A stretch of DNA of 64,000 bases from Aricia agestis (Eukaryota; Arthropoda; Insecta; Lepidoptera; Lycaenidae): the NCBI RefSeq assembly GCF_905147365.1, contig NC_056418.1, positions 14,755,262 to 14,819,261 of the forward strand, given 5' to 3'. Numbering within the stretch: the stretch's first letter is position 1; every line of letters starts with the position of its first letter. Below, piece after piece: positions 33,901-44,200 of the stretch. The notes beneath the pieces are model-generated. The model had not been told where the DNA came from. It ran no database searches and saw only the letters and a program-made list of their open reading frames with translations. The translations under genes were made by a program, and so were the position numbers.

Positions 33901-34264
33901 ATATTACAAAAAAAATCAATCCAAAAGGTTCAGGTGCATGCTTTTGGACTGCAATTTTTTACATTACTATGTTTGTTATTTCATATCTTAGTTTTATGAG
34001 GGTAATCTGTATACTTTGGTGTTCGGGTTCTGTCAGATGTAAAATAAGTCTGAACAGACTAGACATTCTGACATTAGATTCACTTGCCTTTATGTGGAAG
34101 AAGGAGGTGCGGGCGATGTTGGTGACCGGCGAGCGGACCTGCTGGCGAGCGTGGATCACGTTCACTCGGAACGCATCCACGGCATTCCGCCCGATGTCGT
34201 CCCTATACACCCTCGATATCAACACCTCCCCCTTATGATTGTACACGAACAGACCTCCGATCAT
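24887..34264 (-). CDS. AP-2mu: Clathrin adaptor AP-2 complex subunit mu
   Basis: Medium subunit of AP-2, which binds YxxPhi cargo signals and phosphoinositide at the plasma membrane during clathrin-mediated endocytosis. Nine coding exons, minus strand: 34264..34088, 33440..33278, 32184..32069, 31109..31007, 30458..30336, 29666..29507, 28264..28031, 27646..27508, 24994..24887. They join in frame to 440 residues, close to the family's usual 435-440. The N-terminal longin domain (about 1-141) starts MIGGLFVYNHKGEV. The mu-homology domain (about 170-440) ends YIGRSGLYETRC. T154 in QVTGQIGW matches the AAK1-phosphorylated Thr156 of mammals. D174 and W426 match cargo-pocket residues D176 and W421. 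Intron 1 uses a GC donor. The start codon follows a likely 5' UTR acceptor at 34284. No damage was seen, so I take it to be functional. Confidence 0.97.
25252..26347. mobile_element. hAT-like element copy 1, AP-2 mu intron 8
   Basis: 1096 bp beginning CAGTGGTGTTCCTAACGG and ending ATTAACCACCACTA, flanked by an exact 8-bp duplication ATAATATT (25244-25251, 26348-26355). Subterminal GCGCGCTAGTTTTGACGC motifs occur at both ends in inverse orientation, as hAT transposase sites do. A 38-bp unit is present five times at 25309-25510. No transposase frame was seen. Confidence 0.93.
25309..25510. repeat. 38-bp subterminal minisatellite in hAT copy 1
   Basis: Five units of about 38 bp containing TTTCAAGCGCGCTAGTTTTG. 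The first is separated by 14 nt, the others are head to tail. The sister element at 43887-44836 has one unit. Confidence 0.9.
26365..27283. mobile_element. Second hAT-like element, AP-2 mu intron 8
   Basis: Starts CAGGGCTTCATAACG and ends ATTTGAAGCCCTG. The flanks GTATGAGT and GTATGGAT agree at 6 of 8 bases, an aged duplication. It lies only 17 bp from the end of hAT copy 1. The interior has many TACCGTTAT repeats. Part of its right end resembles about 43375-43490. Confidence 0.75.
26745..26912. mobile_element. GC-rich insert inside the second hAT element
   Basis: Inverted termini GCCAGTGCACACGGCGCG and GCGCACGGCGCACGTGCTGGC-like ends bound a CpG-rich block, which suggests a nested miniature element. 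Confidence 0.5.
27421..27500 (-). mobile_element. Non-LTR retrotransposon tail next to AP-2 mu exon 8
   Basis: It carries TGCCTACCACCGGTTCGGGA, the same tail as at 17701. It ends within 10 bp of the exon 8 donor. Confidence 0.65.
27508..27646 (-). CDS. AP-2mu: AP-2 mu coding exon 8
   Basis: Residues 359-405 (KIKRMAGMKETQ to FAPSGFK). Acceptor CTAG|GATC. Confidence 0.96.
28031..28264 (-). CDS. AP-2mu: AP-2 mu coding exon 7
   Basis: Residues 281-358 (RYRTTKDISLPFRV to NAIVW), containing the lysine-rich KGKAKYKASE phosphoinositide-binding stretch. Confidence 0.96.
28375..28553. mobile_element. hAT-like MITE, AP-2 mu intron 7-6 region
   Basis: Lies in the intron between exons 6 and 7. Termini CAGTGGCGGCTCTAGGG and AAGGCCGCCACTG. 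The flanks TATCTATTG and TATCTATG suggest an 8-bp duplication with a 1-nt change. The interior repeats AAGGGCCTCGCA. Confidence 0.75.
29507..29666 (-). CDS. AP-2mu: AP-2 mu coding exon 6
   Basis: Residues 228-280, from a Gly/Asp loop (GGISGNTDADPAR) to FIPPDGEFELM. Loop length accounts for most of the difference from 435-residue mammalian AP-2 mu. Confidence 0.96.
29713..29961. mobile_element. hAT-like MITE, AP-2 mu intron 5
   Basis: Termini CAGTGCCGTAAATAGCC and CCCTATTTACGGCACTG. The flanks (AGCGCACAGT and AGCGCACT) are similar. It contains an ACCGACTACCAAATAGGAAG fragment of another repeat. Confidence 0.75.
30336..30458 (-). CDS. AP-2mu: AP-2 mu coding exon 5
   Basis: Residues 187-227, including MKSYLSGMPECKFGINDK, part of the mu-homology core. 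Confidence 0.96.
30556..30726. mobile_element. MITE with GGTTGATTCCTAGG termini, AP-2 mu intron 4
   Basis: Inverted termini GAGGTTGATTCCTAGGC and GCCTAGGAATCAATTTCC. Relatives lie at about 42095-42310 and 59796-59934. Confidence 0.75.
31007..31109 (-). CDS. AP-2mu: AP-2 mu coding exon 4
   Basis: Starts VTGQIGW with the regulatory Thr154 and includes D174 of the cargo pocket (FLDVLEY). The junction falls one residue before the phosphorylated Thr. Confidence 0.96.
31857..32030. mobile_element. piggyBac-like MITE, AP-2 mu intron 3
   Basis: TTAA at 31853-31856 and 32031-32034 flanks inverted termini CCCTTAACCACTGACGT and ACGTAAGTGGTTAAGGG. It ends 38 bp from the exon 3 boundary. Confidence 0.85.
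32069..32184 (-). CDS. AP-2mu: AP-2 mu coding exon 3
   Basis: Residues 114-152 (EILDFGYPQN to AQITSQ), the end of the longin domain and start of the linker. Confidence 0.96.
32440..33239. mobile_element. Harbinger-like element copy 1, AP-2 mu intron 2
   Basis: 800 bp with termini GACCCAGTTACATCAAG and GGTGAAATTGGGTC, flanked by TTA on both sides (32437-32439, 33240-33242). A 3-bp TWA duplication is typical of PIF/Harbinger. An inverted copy lies in Dullard intron 4. No transposase frame was seen. Confidence 0.85.
33278..33440 (-). CDS. AP-2mu: AP-2 mu coding exon 2
   Basis: Residues 60-113 (starts RANIWLAAV, ends VLIYELLD) plus one base. Acceptor CAG|CGT and donor G|GTAAGT. Confidence 0.96.
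33441..34087. other. AP-2 mu intron 1 (GC-AG)
   Basis: 647 bp with no recognised transposon, unlike the other large introns. Donor GCAAGT and acceptor TTCAG. Confidence 0.7.
34088..34264 (-). CDS. AP-2mu: AP-2 mu coding exon 1
   Basis: Residues 1-59, longin domain start. Its donor is AAG|GCAAGT, a GC rather than GT donor. A TTTAG acceptor 19 bases before the ATG implies a separate 5' UTR exon. Confidence 0.95.
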
Positions 34265-35180
34265 CTTGAGGCCCTCCCGCTACCTAAACATACGAGGTTG
34301 ATCATCAGCATCTGTATATCTTCAATAATAAAATCATTAAATCAATAAAGCAGGATATGACCCAATGACCAATAAAAAACCGATCGTCAATTTGATCGAC
34401 AGAACAATTGAAACTACTTACGGAATTCTTATCATTAGATTAGTTTATGCTCTTAACTACTACACTGCTATTTATTGAAATAATATTCTACTCTCATTTT
34501 TCAACGATTTTAAATAAAAAGATCCAAAATTCCTGAAGGATACCCGCCCACAGATTACTAGTATATTGTACCCGCCCCCAAATCACAAAATGAAACGTCA
34601 ATAGTGTTTTTTTTTAAATTTAATTTATAAAGTGGCTAAGATTTTCACCATGCATCCAGTTGATCCAGCATCATGTTATCATACTCTTCATAGTTCATAC
34701 TTCATACATGATCAATGATCATAATTGATATATCTAGTTATCTACAGATATAATTTTGTAAGAAATAGGTATTTCATACAAATAATTAATAAAATACACG
34801 CGTAGAATTTTAGCTATTTTTAATTCAGTTTTTTTTATAACTTTTTTTACTTATAGCAACTTTTTTTATAGATAATGAAAGGAAATCGCTACTTGTTAAT
34901 GGTTGGTTGGCTGTATGGGCAACGCTCCCTTTGCCTTTCCCGACTACTACTAAGTACTAGGTACATATAAATAATCTGTGGTCCCGACCGGGACGAATTA
35001 AGAAAAAAAAAATGTCAATGGTTGGCGATTTGGGTCGATTATGTCATGGCGGGTTAGATGTTTTCGGCAGACGGTTTGGTTAAATTTGTTTTAATTACGC
35101 CGTCAATGATTTCGTCGCATCTCTTATCACATAAAACTTACGGTCTATATAAACTATTGAACATTTCTTAAACATTTCAA
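34265..35180. promoter_or_regulatory. Shared upstream region of AP-2 mu and Dullard
   Basis: 916 bp separate the two divergent start codons. For AP-2 mu (minus) an acceptor at 34284-34286 implies a 5' UTR intron. Possible donors are GTAAGTAG near 34425 and GTAAGT at 35136-35141. If the latter is used, the AP-2 mu leader would begin inside or beyond Dullard exon 1. No TATA box at sensible spacing was seen, so dispersed initiation is likely. Part of about 34880-34935 is a dispersed repeat (CAAAGGGAGCGTTGCCCATA also occurs at 61193). Confidence 0.55.
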
Positions 35181-35279
35181 ATGCTGAAACAATTGCAAAT
35201 GGGCCTTCGCGCGTTCATGCTCATCGCTTCCAAAGTATGGAGTTGTTTTTGTTACATGTTTAGAAAGCAATATCGAGCG
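35181..35279 (+). CDS. CTDNEP1: Dullard coding exon 1
   Basis: Residues 1-33 with the hydrophobic membrane segment (MGLRAFMLIASKVWSCFCYM). Donor GCG|GTAAAT. This ATG is the first in frame and gives the family length. Confidence 0.93.
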
Positions 35280-38200
35280 GTAAATATACTTTTAATATGG
35301 TTCTAGTGTGCTAAGATGTTTTACAAGTTATTCATCTCACGTGGTGTTTAATTTTCAGTTGGCTCAATATCAATCTGTCAAATATGAAATTTATCCACTT
35401 TCGCCAGTATCTAGACACAGGCTGAGTGAGTATTATCGGTTTTATCACCGCATTGTATTGTTCAACATACACAGATACATTATCATCTTGATATATTGCT
35501 GGACCTGTTATCAGTGAGTGTATATTTAGCTGTATACTTCCAAAGGAAGTTGTCCTGTAAACATGACACTGATCACTCAGAGATGATGGGTTCAACAACA
35601 TCTATACATAAACATATGGTAGCCACATGTGGGCTAAACATAACAGTTTATAATTCCAAGTAATGTGTTACAAAACTATACTTCATTATATATCAAGTAC
35701 CTATAATATTCAGTCGAGTCATGCTTACTCTCTTCATTTACAGATACAATTGAACATATTCTATCATATGATATATAAGAGTTTGAATAATTATTAATCT
35801 GTAAACTTTTAATTTAACTAAGGATTAACAGAGCTATTAACAGGATAAGTGTTATCCTGTTGCTATGTTATTGGAATAACTTATCATTTGATAAAAGTAA
35901 TTTAAACTGTTTTACTAAGCACTGATGCCTTCCTTCTAACAGTAGTACTAAACTACTTATTTTCTTACGAAGAAAATTTCCTGCTGTATAAAACTTGTAA
36001 CCTGTTTAAACTATCACACTTTATATTATAACTAGCTGTCCCCGCAAACATTGTTTTGCCATATAAAGTAATAATTTCGCCCACATTATTGAAGTAAATA
36101 AATATGTATGCCAACATGGCAACATCCATCGCTATCCCGTCGCACAAACAATGGTCGCCGTCAGTCTCGAGTTGTAATAATTTACTATTATTTATTCAAC
36201 AAATGCACTTGTTAATATAAAAAGTACCCAGTAGCAGATTCTCAGACCTACTGAATATGCACATAGGTTAAAATCAGTAAAGTCGTTTCGGAGGAGTATG
36301 GTAACTAACATTGTGTCATGAGAATTTTATATATAAGATTTAATTAGAATCTATAGTCAGCATGTTTCTAACTTATTGTCAGAGCATATTCTTACTCAAT
36401 TTGGCTGTACAAAACACTACATTTCATATTCACATACAAGTTAAGTTAATTACACACAATTGCTAAATTTAAAAACATATCAGCCAGTGTTATGGAAACT
36501 AAATTAATTGCCAATTAAAGTAATTAAATTAAAACACAATAGCATAATAAAAACATTATCACAGTTTACACTATCAAATTCCAACTTAGCGGTTAGCATA
36601 CAATTGTTTTTCCCACAGGTCTAGTGAAAAGAAAAATGCTAGTGCTAGATTTGGATGAAACTTTAATACACTCTCACCACGATGCGATGCTACGTCCCAC
36701 AGTGAAGCCGGGCACGCCTCCCGATTTTGTTCTCAAGGTCACAATTGACAAGCATCCAGTGAGATTTTTCGTTCATAAAAGGCCACACGTGGACTTCTTC
36801 CTAGATATAGTAAGTATTTTGTAGTATTTAATGATAAACCAGAAGGAACCAGCTTTCTAATAACATTGATGTATTATGTTTTCTATGACTACAAGAAATA
36901 AACAATACTTGTGAATATGTTATCTTATGTTTACCAGACAGTGATGAAAATATCATTCATTAACCAAAATGTTACTACACTCTGTCTCTAACTTGAACTC
37001 TCATTCTTCATTGCAACCAAGAAAGGTAGCATAATATTTAACAGAAGGATAATTAAACCCAGATCTGTGCATATGGGCCTTGAAGAGATCCTTAAATCCT
37101 TCACATTTTGTAATACAAAATAAGCTAAATATAAAATACAAAGTTTAATGAACTCCTCTAATTTGAAATGCAAAACTTAGTTATGAATATTTGGTTACAG
37201 TATTACTAAGTCTGTTTTAATTAAAAACAACGTTCTGTACATTTAATTAGCATGAACACACCAAGTTATTATTATAATTAACATTATATAAATTTGACTA
37301 GCTGTTGCCCACGACTTCGTCCGCGTGGACTTCAGTTTATAGCGCGCGATGTCAACAAAATTGGTGTCAAAAGCTTTTATAAAAAAACCCTGGTACCCCT
37401 TAAATCAATACAGCTGTGCAGTGTGCACACAATAACTACTTCATTTTTGTATATTAAACTTTATATTTTATGCCAAATTTTAAAGCTTATTTAGCCCCCC
37501 AATTACACAACTTTACCCATAAACTATTTATCATTGATAGGTTTAGCCCCAATTTCACCAACGTCTGTTAGTGTTAACAGCTTGTTAAAATGTCCTGTCT
37601 TCTCTTTCATTCATATGAAAAACGAAACAGCTAACGTGATACTAATTCGAGCATTAACTTTAACAGTCGTTGGTGAAATTTGGTCTTAAGGTTACGTCAC
37701 TGCCTGCACAGATAAAGTACTGAGTTATTTAATACCGTAGAATAGATATAACAATCGAAAAAAATCGGGACTTAAATGTAAGATGATACCACCTCTTATA
37801 GAAAGACTTTTGAGCAGGCGTCAGCGCGATGTAAAAGACGCACGGCGCCATCTATTATGAATTTTTTGAACAAATTTACGACCCTTACAACCCTTTTTTC
37901 CAGTAAAAAAGTAGCCTATGTCCTTTCTCAGGCTTTAGACTATCTGTATACAAAATTTCATTACAATCGGTTCGGTAGTTTTGGCGTTTGGCGTGAAAGC
38001 GAGACTGACAGACAGACAGACAGAGATACTTTCGCATTTATAATATTAGTATAGATTATGTGCACACTGCACAGCTGTTTTTGGGTATTTTGATTAATTA
38101 AGGGCCGCGCTACACCGGAATGGCAGCGGCGAGGCGAGCACTTTCAGCGCTGCCATTCCGGTGTAGCGCGCTGTGCCGCCCTAAGAGGGGTACCACTTAC

Positions 38201-41200
38201 CAGGGTTTTAAAAAGTTTTTAAATTTGACACAAATTTTGTTGACACCGCGCGCTATAAACTAAAGTCCACGCGGACGAAGTCGCGGGCAACAGCTAGTTA
38301 TGAATAAAAACAATAATATATAATAAAGTACCTAGGTATGATTAGTTCTGTTACAATAATGAAGTAAAAAATTAAGCGCCATCTGTTTTCATATATTAGA
38401 ATTAAAATGTTGATTGCATTGATATATTTTCTGGATGGAATATAGGCCAACACGGTACACTGGAACTCCTTAGAAATGCAGTAGGAGTTCTATAAGATAG
38501 ATTGATTATTATTATACCAAGTGATAATATTATTAAACATAATATTCTAACGTATTAAAAACTATAAACAAAAACATAATAACTAATAAGTATGATTAGT
38601 TCTATGTTACAATGAAGTAAAAAATAAAACGCCATCTGTTGAATCGTATTGGAACTAAAATGTTCATTGCATCGATATATTTCTGGATTTTTTATAATAT
38701 TATACATAAAATATATTTAAGATTTTTGAAATATTATTTTAATACACATCCAAGACCCAGGAACATTGAAAACTTTTTGTTCCGCCTGCGGGACTCGAAC
38801 CCAGGACCCCCGGGATGAGCGCTGGCCACGCGCAATGCGAATTCATTTTCATCGATATTTTCATGGAAATAAGATATTTTCCCACATCAAAATGTAGCCT
38901 ATGTCCTTTCTCAGACTCTAGAATAAACGTGTACAAAATTTCATTGCAATCGGTTCAGTAGTTTTGGCGTGAAAGCGAGACAGACAGACAGACAGAGATA
39001 CTTTCGCATTTATAATATTAGTATAGATTTAGATTCATACATATTTTAATCTATACTTCTATACTAATATTATAAATGCGAAAGTATCTCTGCCTGTCTG
39101 TCTCGCTTTCACGCCAAAACTACCGAACCGATTGTAATGAAATTTTGTACACAGATAGTCAAAAGCCTGAGAAAGGACATAGGCTACTTTTTAACTGGAA
39201 AAAATAGTTGTAAGGGGGTGAAAATGCGTAAATTTGTTCAAATTAAGTTAGTTCCAAAAATTCATAATAGATGGCGCTGAGCCGTCACCTACATCGCGCT
39301 GACGCTTGCTCAAACGTCTTTCTATAAGAGGTGGTATCATCTGGCATTGGATTTCCGAATTTTTCGATTGTTATTTCTTTGTTACGTTATTAAAAAACTC
39401 AGTACTTTATCTATGCAGTGACGTAAGTTACGTCACTGCATACGTCACGTAACCTTAAACCTATCAATGATAAATAGTTTGAATGTTAGTCGACTCCTCC
39501 CGCGTTCGGTTCCCGCGTTGGAAACATGTTATTTCCAAGTTTGGTTAGAACAATGCTGGCTGATCACCTGATTGTCTGACAACTGACAAGTAAGATGATC
39601 TATGCGTCGGAATATGCATGTAAAAAGTCGGTCCTGCGCCTGATCTCTCGCCAGTCGTGTCAGTCTTCCATTCCACTGGGTTATGAGAGTAAAGGAATAG
39701 AGAGTGCTCTTGGGTACTGCGCACACACTTGAGCACTATAAAAATTTTAGTTAATATTACTACACTGGCCTGGTTTCAATACAACCGGCCACCTTCACCG
39801 AAACCGGTGTGGGAGTTGTTAATATTTTAGTACCACAGCTACAGACAAATGTACCTATATTATAAAATATGTTTTGTGTTTTAGGTGTCCCAGTGGTACG
39901 AGCTGGTGGTGTTCACGGCGTCGATGGAGATCTACGGCGCGGCGGTCGCCGACAAACTTGACAACGGCCGGGGGATACTCCGGAGACGGTTCTACAGGTA
40001 TACTGCCGCTGACTGTATAATGGCTCCCACACAAAACTACGAATTCGCATTGCATCGTAATGTCATTTTTATTATAAGTTGTCGCAGATATATATGCGAT
40101 GCGAATTCACAGTTATGTATGGAAGCCCTAAGTCATGCAAAACTTTAAGATCCTTTGACAAAACTTGCAGTGTTAATGTGTACAATGTCTAACAAGTTAA
40201 AACCCAATTTCACCAACCTCTGTTTGCTAAATCCTAACAAGGCATTACTTAACGGACCTTGGAAAATTAAACAGACTGTTAAAATACTTATGTCCCACAG
40301 TAAAAATTTAACAGCGGATTAGTAAATGCAATTTTAAGTGAACAACGAGTGAACAACTATCAATTCGTTCATTCTTGTTATAAGGCGACGAGATTGCAAT
40401 GTACAAGATTAATACGACATGTTTGCTGCAATGTGTCACTTTCTTGCATAGTAGTATAATAGTAGATAATGCGACCAAATTAAAATATCACTGATCGCTT
40501 ACATTTGTTACGCTATAATAGTTCTTCTTAATTTACCAGGGTAATAATTATTATCGGTCAAAGCTGAAAACATGAATCATAATACAAACTTTTATTTACA
40601 TATTTCGGTTTGGTAATTTTGATACAAGTTAGTATATTTGCAATGTCAAGGAAAATCCGAAGGCTGAATTTTTGGCAAAGTGAAAATAAATAATTATTTA
40701 TAACTATGAAAATAATTAATAATAAGGACGTAGCGGAAACATGGCGGAAAGACTCAAAAGTCAAAACAGATTCTTTTATTGATATTGCATATTATTGTCT
40801 TTGAAAGTTGTTATTTTGACTCATATAACAGCCTGTTAAATATTTAACGGACCTCCATAGCAGGAATTAAATTTAACATTGTGTTAGGTGAAACGCTCGA
40901 TAGCTCTAACAGGCCATTAACTGATTTAACAAGCCATTATTTAACATTGCTTGATGAAACTGGGTCTAAAGCTACCAATAACCGTTATTGGCAATGAGTT
41001 TCTAAAATACTAGAGTAGCAATGTCTTACAAAAGATTCTCAGAAATGCGTAACCACTTTTTTGTTCAAAAGACAATGTCAAGTCATATATTCGTTATGTC
41101 ATTATGTATGTGAGATATGCCTGCAGGCATCTTCGAAGTGGCAACGCGTTGCTACCGTAAACTTCCAATCTAGTTACGTTAGTAACATAGAATATCATTG

Positions 41201-44200
41201 GTTATTGGTAGGTTTAACATTACTGTGTATTTGATTGACGGTGCCACGCTATTGAATAATGTGGCACCTTTAACTGCAATTTACTAACAACGAGCGGTGT
41301 TCCTGTACACAGGACACCCTACTAGCTCATTTCTCGCGCCACCAAAGAATCCTTATAATCTGGATCTTCCCTATCAGTTTTACTGATGTGTATACCTACG
41401 TAGTTTCGTCTGGTTATTTCAAGCGCTGCCTGGGGGCATTACGACTGGCATTGACTTATCATACTTTGATATGTTATGTCAATGTTGTTTAATATTTATT
41501 CATGAAAAACTATATAATGCCCGCAACTGCGTTGCGCAAAATTCGTTTATCGTGCGGGACCGTACATTTTTCCGAGATAAAAAGTATCCTATGTCCTTTC
41601 CCAGGCTCAAAGTATCCCAATACCAAATTTCAGAAAAATCGGTTCAGCGGTTTGGGCGTTAAGAGGTAACAAACAGACATATATACAGATATACAGACAC
41701 ACTTTCGCATTTATAATATTAGTATGGAAGTAGGAATACCAATACTAAGGTACCTTATCTGTTATCTTAAATCAACCTACCGGGCTCCCACACAAAACTG
41801 CGAATTCGCATCGCATCGCAAATGTCTGCGACAAAACTCATAGTAATTAATAAAAATGACATTTTGATGCTAATTCGCAGTTATGTGTGGGAGCCCTAAA
41901 ATATAGTGAAATGTGTGATGAGTGATGACTGATGAGTGATGATTGATATTGTATTCTAGGCAACACTGCACGGCGGAGCACGGGTCGTACACCAAGAACC
42001 TGTCATCGATATGCGACGACCTCAACAGGGTGTTCATACTCGACAACTCGCCCGGCGCTTACCGGGACTTCCCAGGTGAGATAATTATAACACATACTAA
42101 CAGACAAGTTGATTCCTGGGCAGATGGGGGACCTACGTAGTTTAGTCGCGTTACGACAAACCACCAAACCCAGCCGACAGATCACAATTAACATTGAATT
42201 GACATGATCTGACCAAATGATTTATCTTCACTCAGAATGGTGCAACCCTGCATCTTAAATAAGAAGAAGAAGACGTTGGTCTGTCAACTGCCTAGGAATC
42301 AATTTCCATTTCTGTCGGACTCATGTAACCGCGAAAATGCGATAGATACCTTTCTAACATATCACATAAGACAAAAACACTGTATATTATGTAAAGGTAT
42401 GTGTGTACTATGGTATGATTCCGAACAATTCCTCAGAGCACTCCCCGTGATACAACTAATAGAGGATGCAGAGTGAAGCTATATATAGCCCGCCTTAAAT
42501 ATTTAATTTTTTGTTTTTAGTATTTAGTATTATAGTGGCAATAGAAATACATAATGTCCGAAAAACAGATGGATGAGCGCATTGGTAGCTCAAGCCGGGA
42601 GTCGCGGATTCGAATCCAGCCGACGGAATAAAAAAAAACAATTTTTTTTAGTATCTATATTTATAAAAAAATATAGATATTTTAAAAGAGCCAAAAACTA
42701 AAAGAGTTAAGAAAGCTTTAATAAATGTCATTTCCGATTAAAATTAATCAGCGACATCTTTGGGAGAATTTTGCATTTTTTGAACGTGTTTTAAAAATAG
42801 TCTAATAGTCTCAATGATATTCTATGTTACTAACGTAACTAGATTGGAAGTTTACGGTAGCAACGCGTTGCCACTTCGAAGATGCCTGCAGGCATATCTC
42901 ACATACATAATGACATAACGAATATATGACTTGACATTGTCTTTTGAACAAAAAAGTGGTTACGCATTTCTGAGAATCTTTTGTAAGACATTGCTACTCT
43001 AGTATAATTTTTTATTTGTTAGGCTAATTTGATACACTCAACGCCATCTATCGTTCAGATGAGAACTAAAAACTGCAGACACGCTGTTTTTTATGGGATT
43101 CAAGAGTCTTATATTATATAATTGGTCTGTGGTGTGATGGTAGTGATGACGATGATGATGAATATAATTTACATAGTAGCTTAATAATATGCTTTCTTCG
43201 TAAAACAACGCCGGAACCCCCAAACTTTTATCTATAAGGAATCCGGAGTTCTCTTAGTATCTTCGGAACCATAGCATACCTTGGTGCAAAATCTTACTTT
43301 TTGGTAGCATATGCTTAGAATAGGTACTTCTTTTTAAATCAAAATCACCATATTATGTTTCCATATAATTAATAATTTCAAGTATCGGTTAAATTTTCAT
43401 ATTGTTATATGGGCATAGATGCCCTTGCGGCAGTCGTTATATTTTCGTAATATCGTTACGAAAATATAACGATATTTGAAGATTATGGTGAAATGATTAA
43501 ACAACATTTTGTTTTTAGTTATAAAATTATTTTAATGAACAAATATACAATAAAATGTACGGTTTAATACATAAAATATAACAATTATATCAAATATTTC
43601 GCGGATCATTCATAAAATCATAAATAAATGTAGAAAAAAAACCGGTCATGTTCGTTTTTATGTTTTTCAGAATGGCAATACAGTTTCAATTATGAATCTG
43701 CTAATGAATTGAATTGCCGTTGACGTAGGACGTTATTTTACAAAATTAGATGAATCACCGACGATATTGCTCGTAATATCGTCGCTGAATTGATTGAGAG
43801 GAATTGCTAAAAGTTACCATTTTAGCCCCGCTGAACATGAAAAATTATTAATTGCTTGATTTTGGTATATTGAAGTCTGAAACAACTAGTGGTGGTTAAT
43901 ATAACGTATTGCTGATAAAAATAGCGCGCTAGTTCTTCGCAACGAATAGCGCGCGCTATAAATCTATGCATAAGATGCTACGTTATAACGTACCGCGCGG
44001 TCACTGACCTAGCGCGGCGCCGCCCGCGCTGCCGATCGCGCGCGGTTTCGTTCGATCGTTGTCTTGTCGTTTCGTTGTCAAATCGGGTGAATTCGGCTGT
44101 CATTGCATTTGCAGTGTTGCGTTGCGTGTTAAGTAAATTATAATATTATAATCATGACTTCCATGTGAACGTATTTTTTCTAAATCTGGATACGTTACTA

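Noticed and set aside
34082..34086. GT donor for AP-2 mu intron 1
   Set aside because: Using the GT in GCAAGTG would add bases that shift the frame against the conserved exon 2 start RANIW.
35143..35151. TATATAAA-like box for Dullard
   Set aside because: It lies about 38 bp from the ATG, which would leave a leader of only a few bases. More likely AT-rich background.
30556..42310. A third inverted element pair between the two genes
   Set aside because: The MITEs at 30556 and 42095 read in the same direction (both show ACATTGAA(C/T)TGACAT), so they are direct, not inverted, copies.
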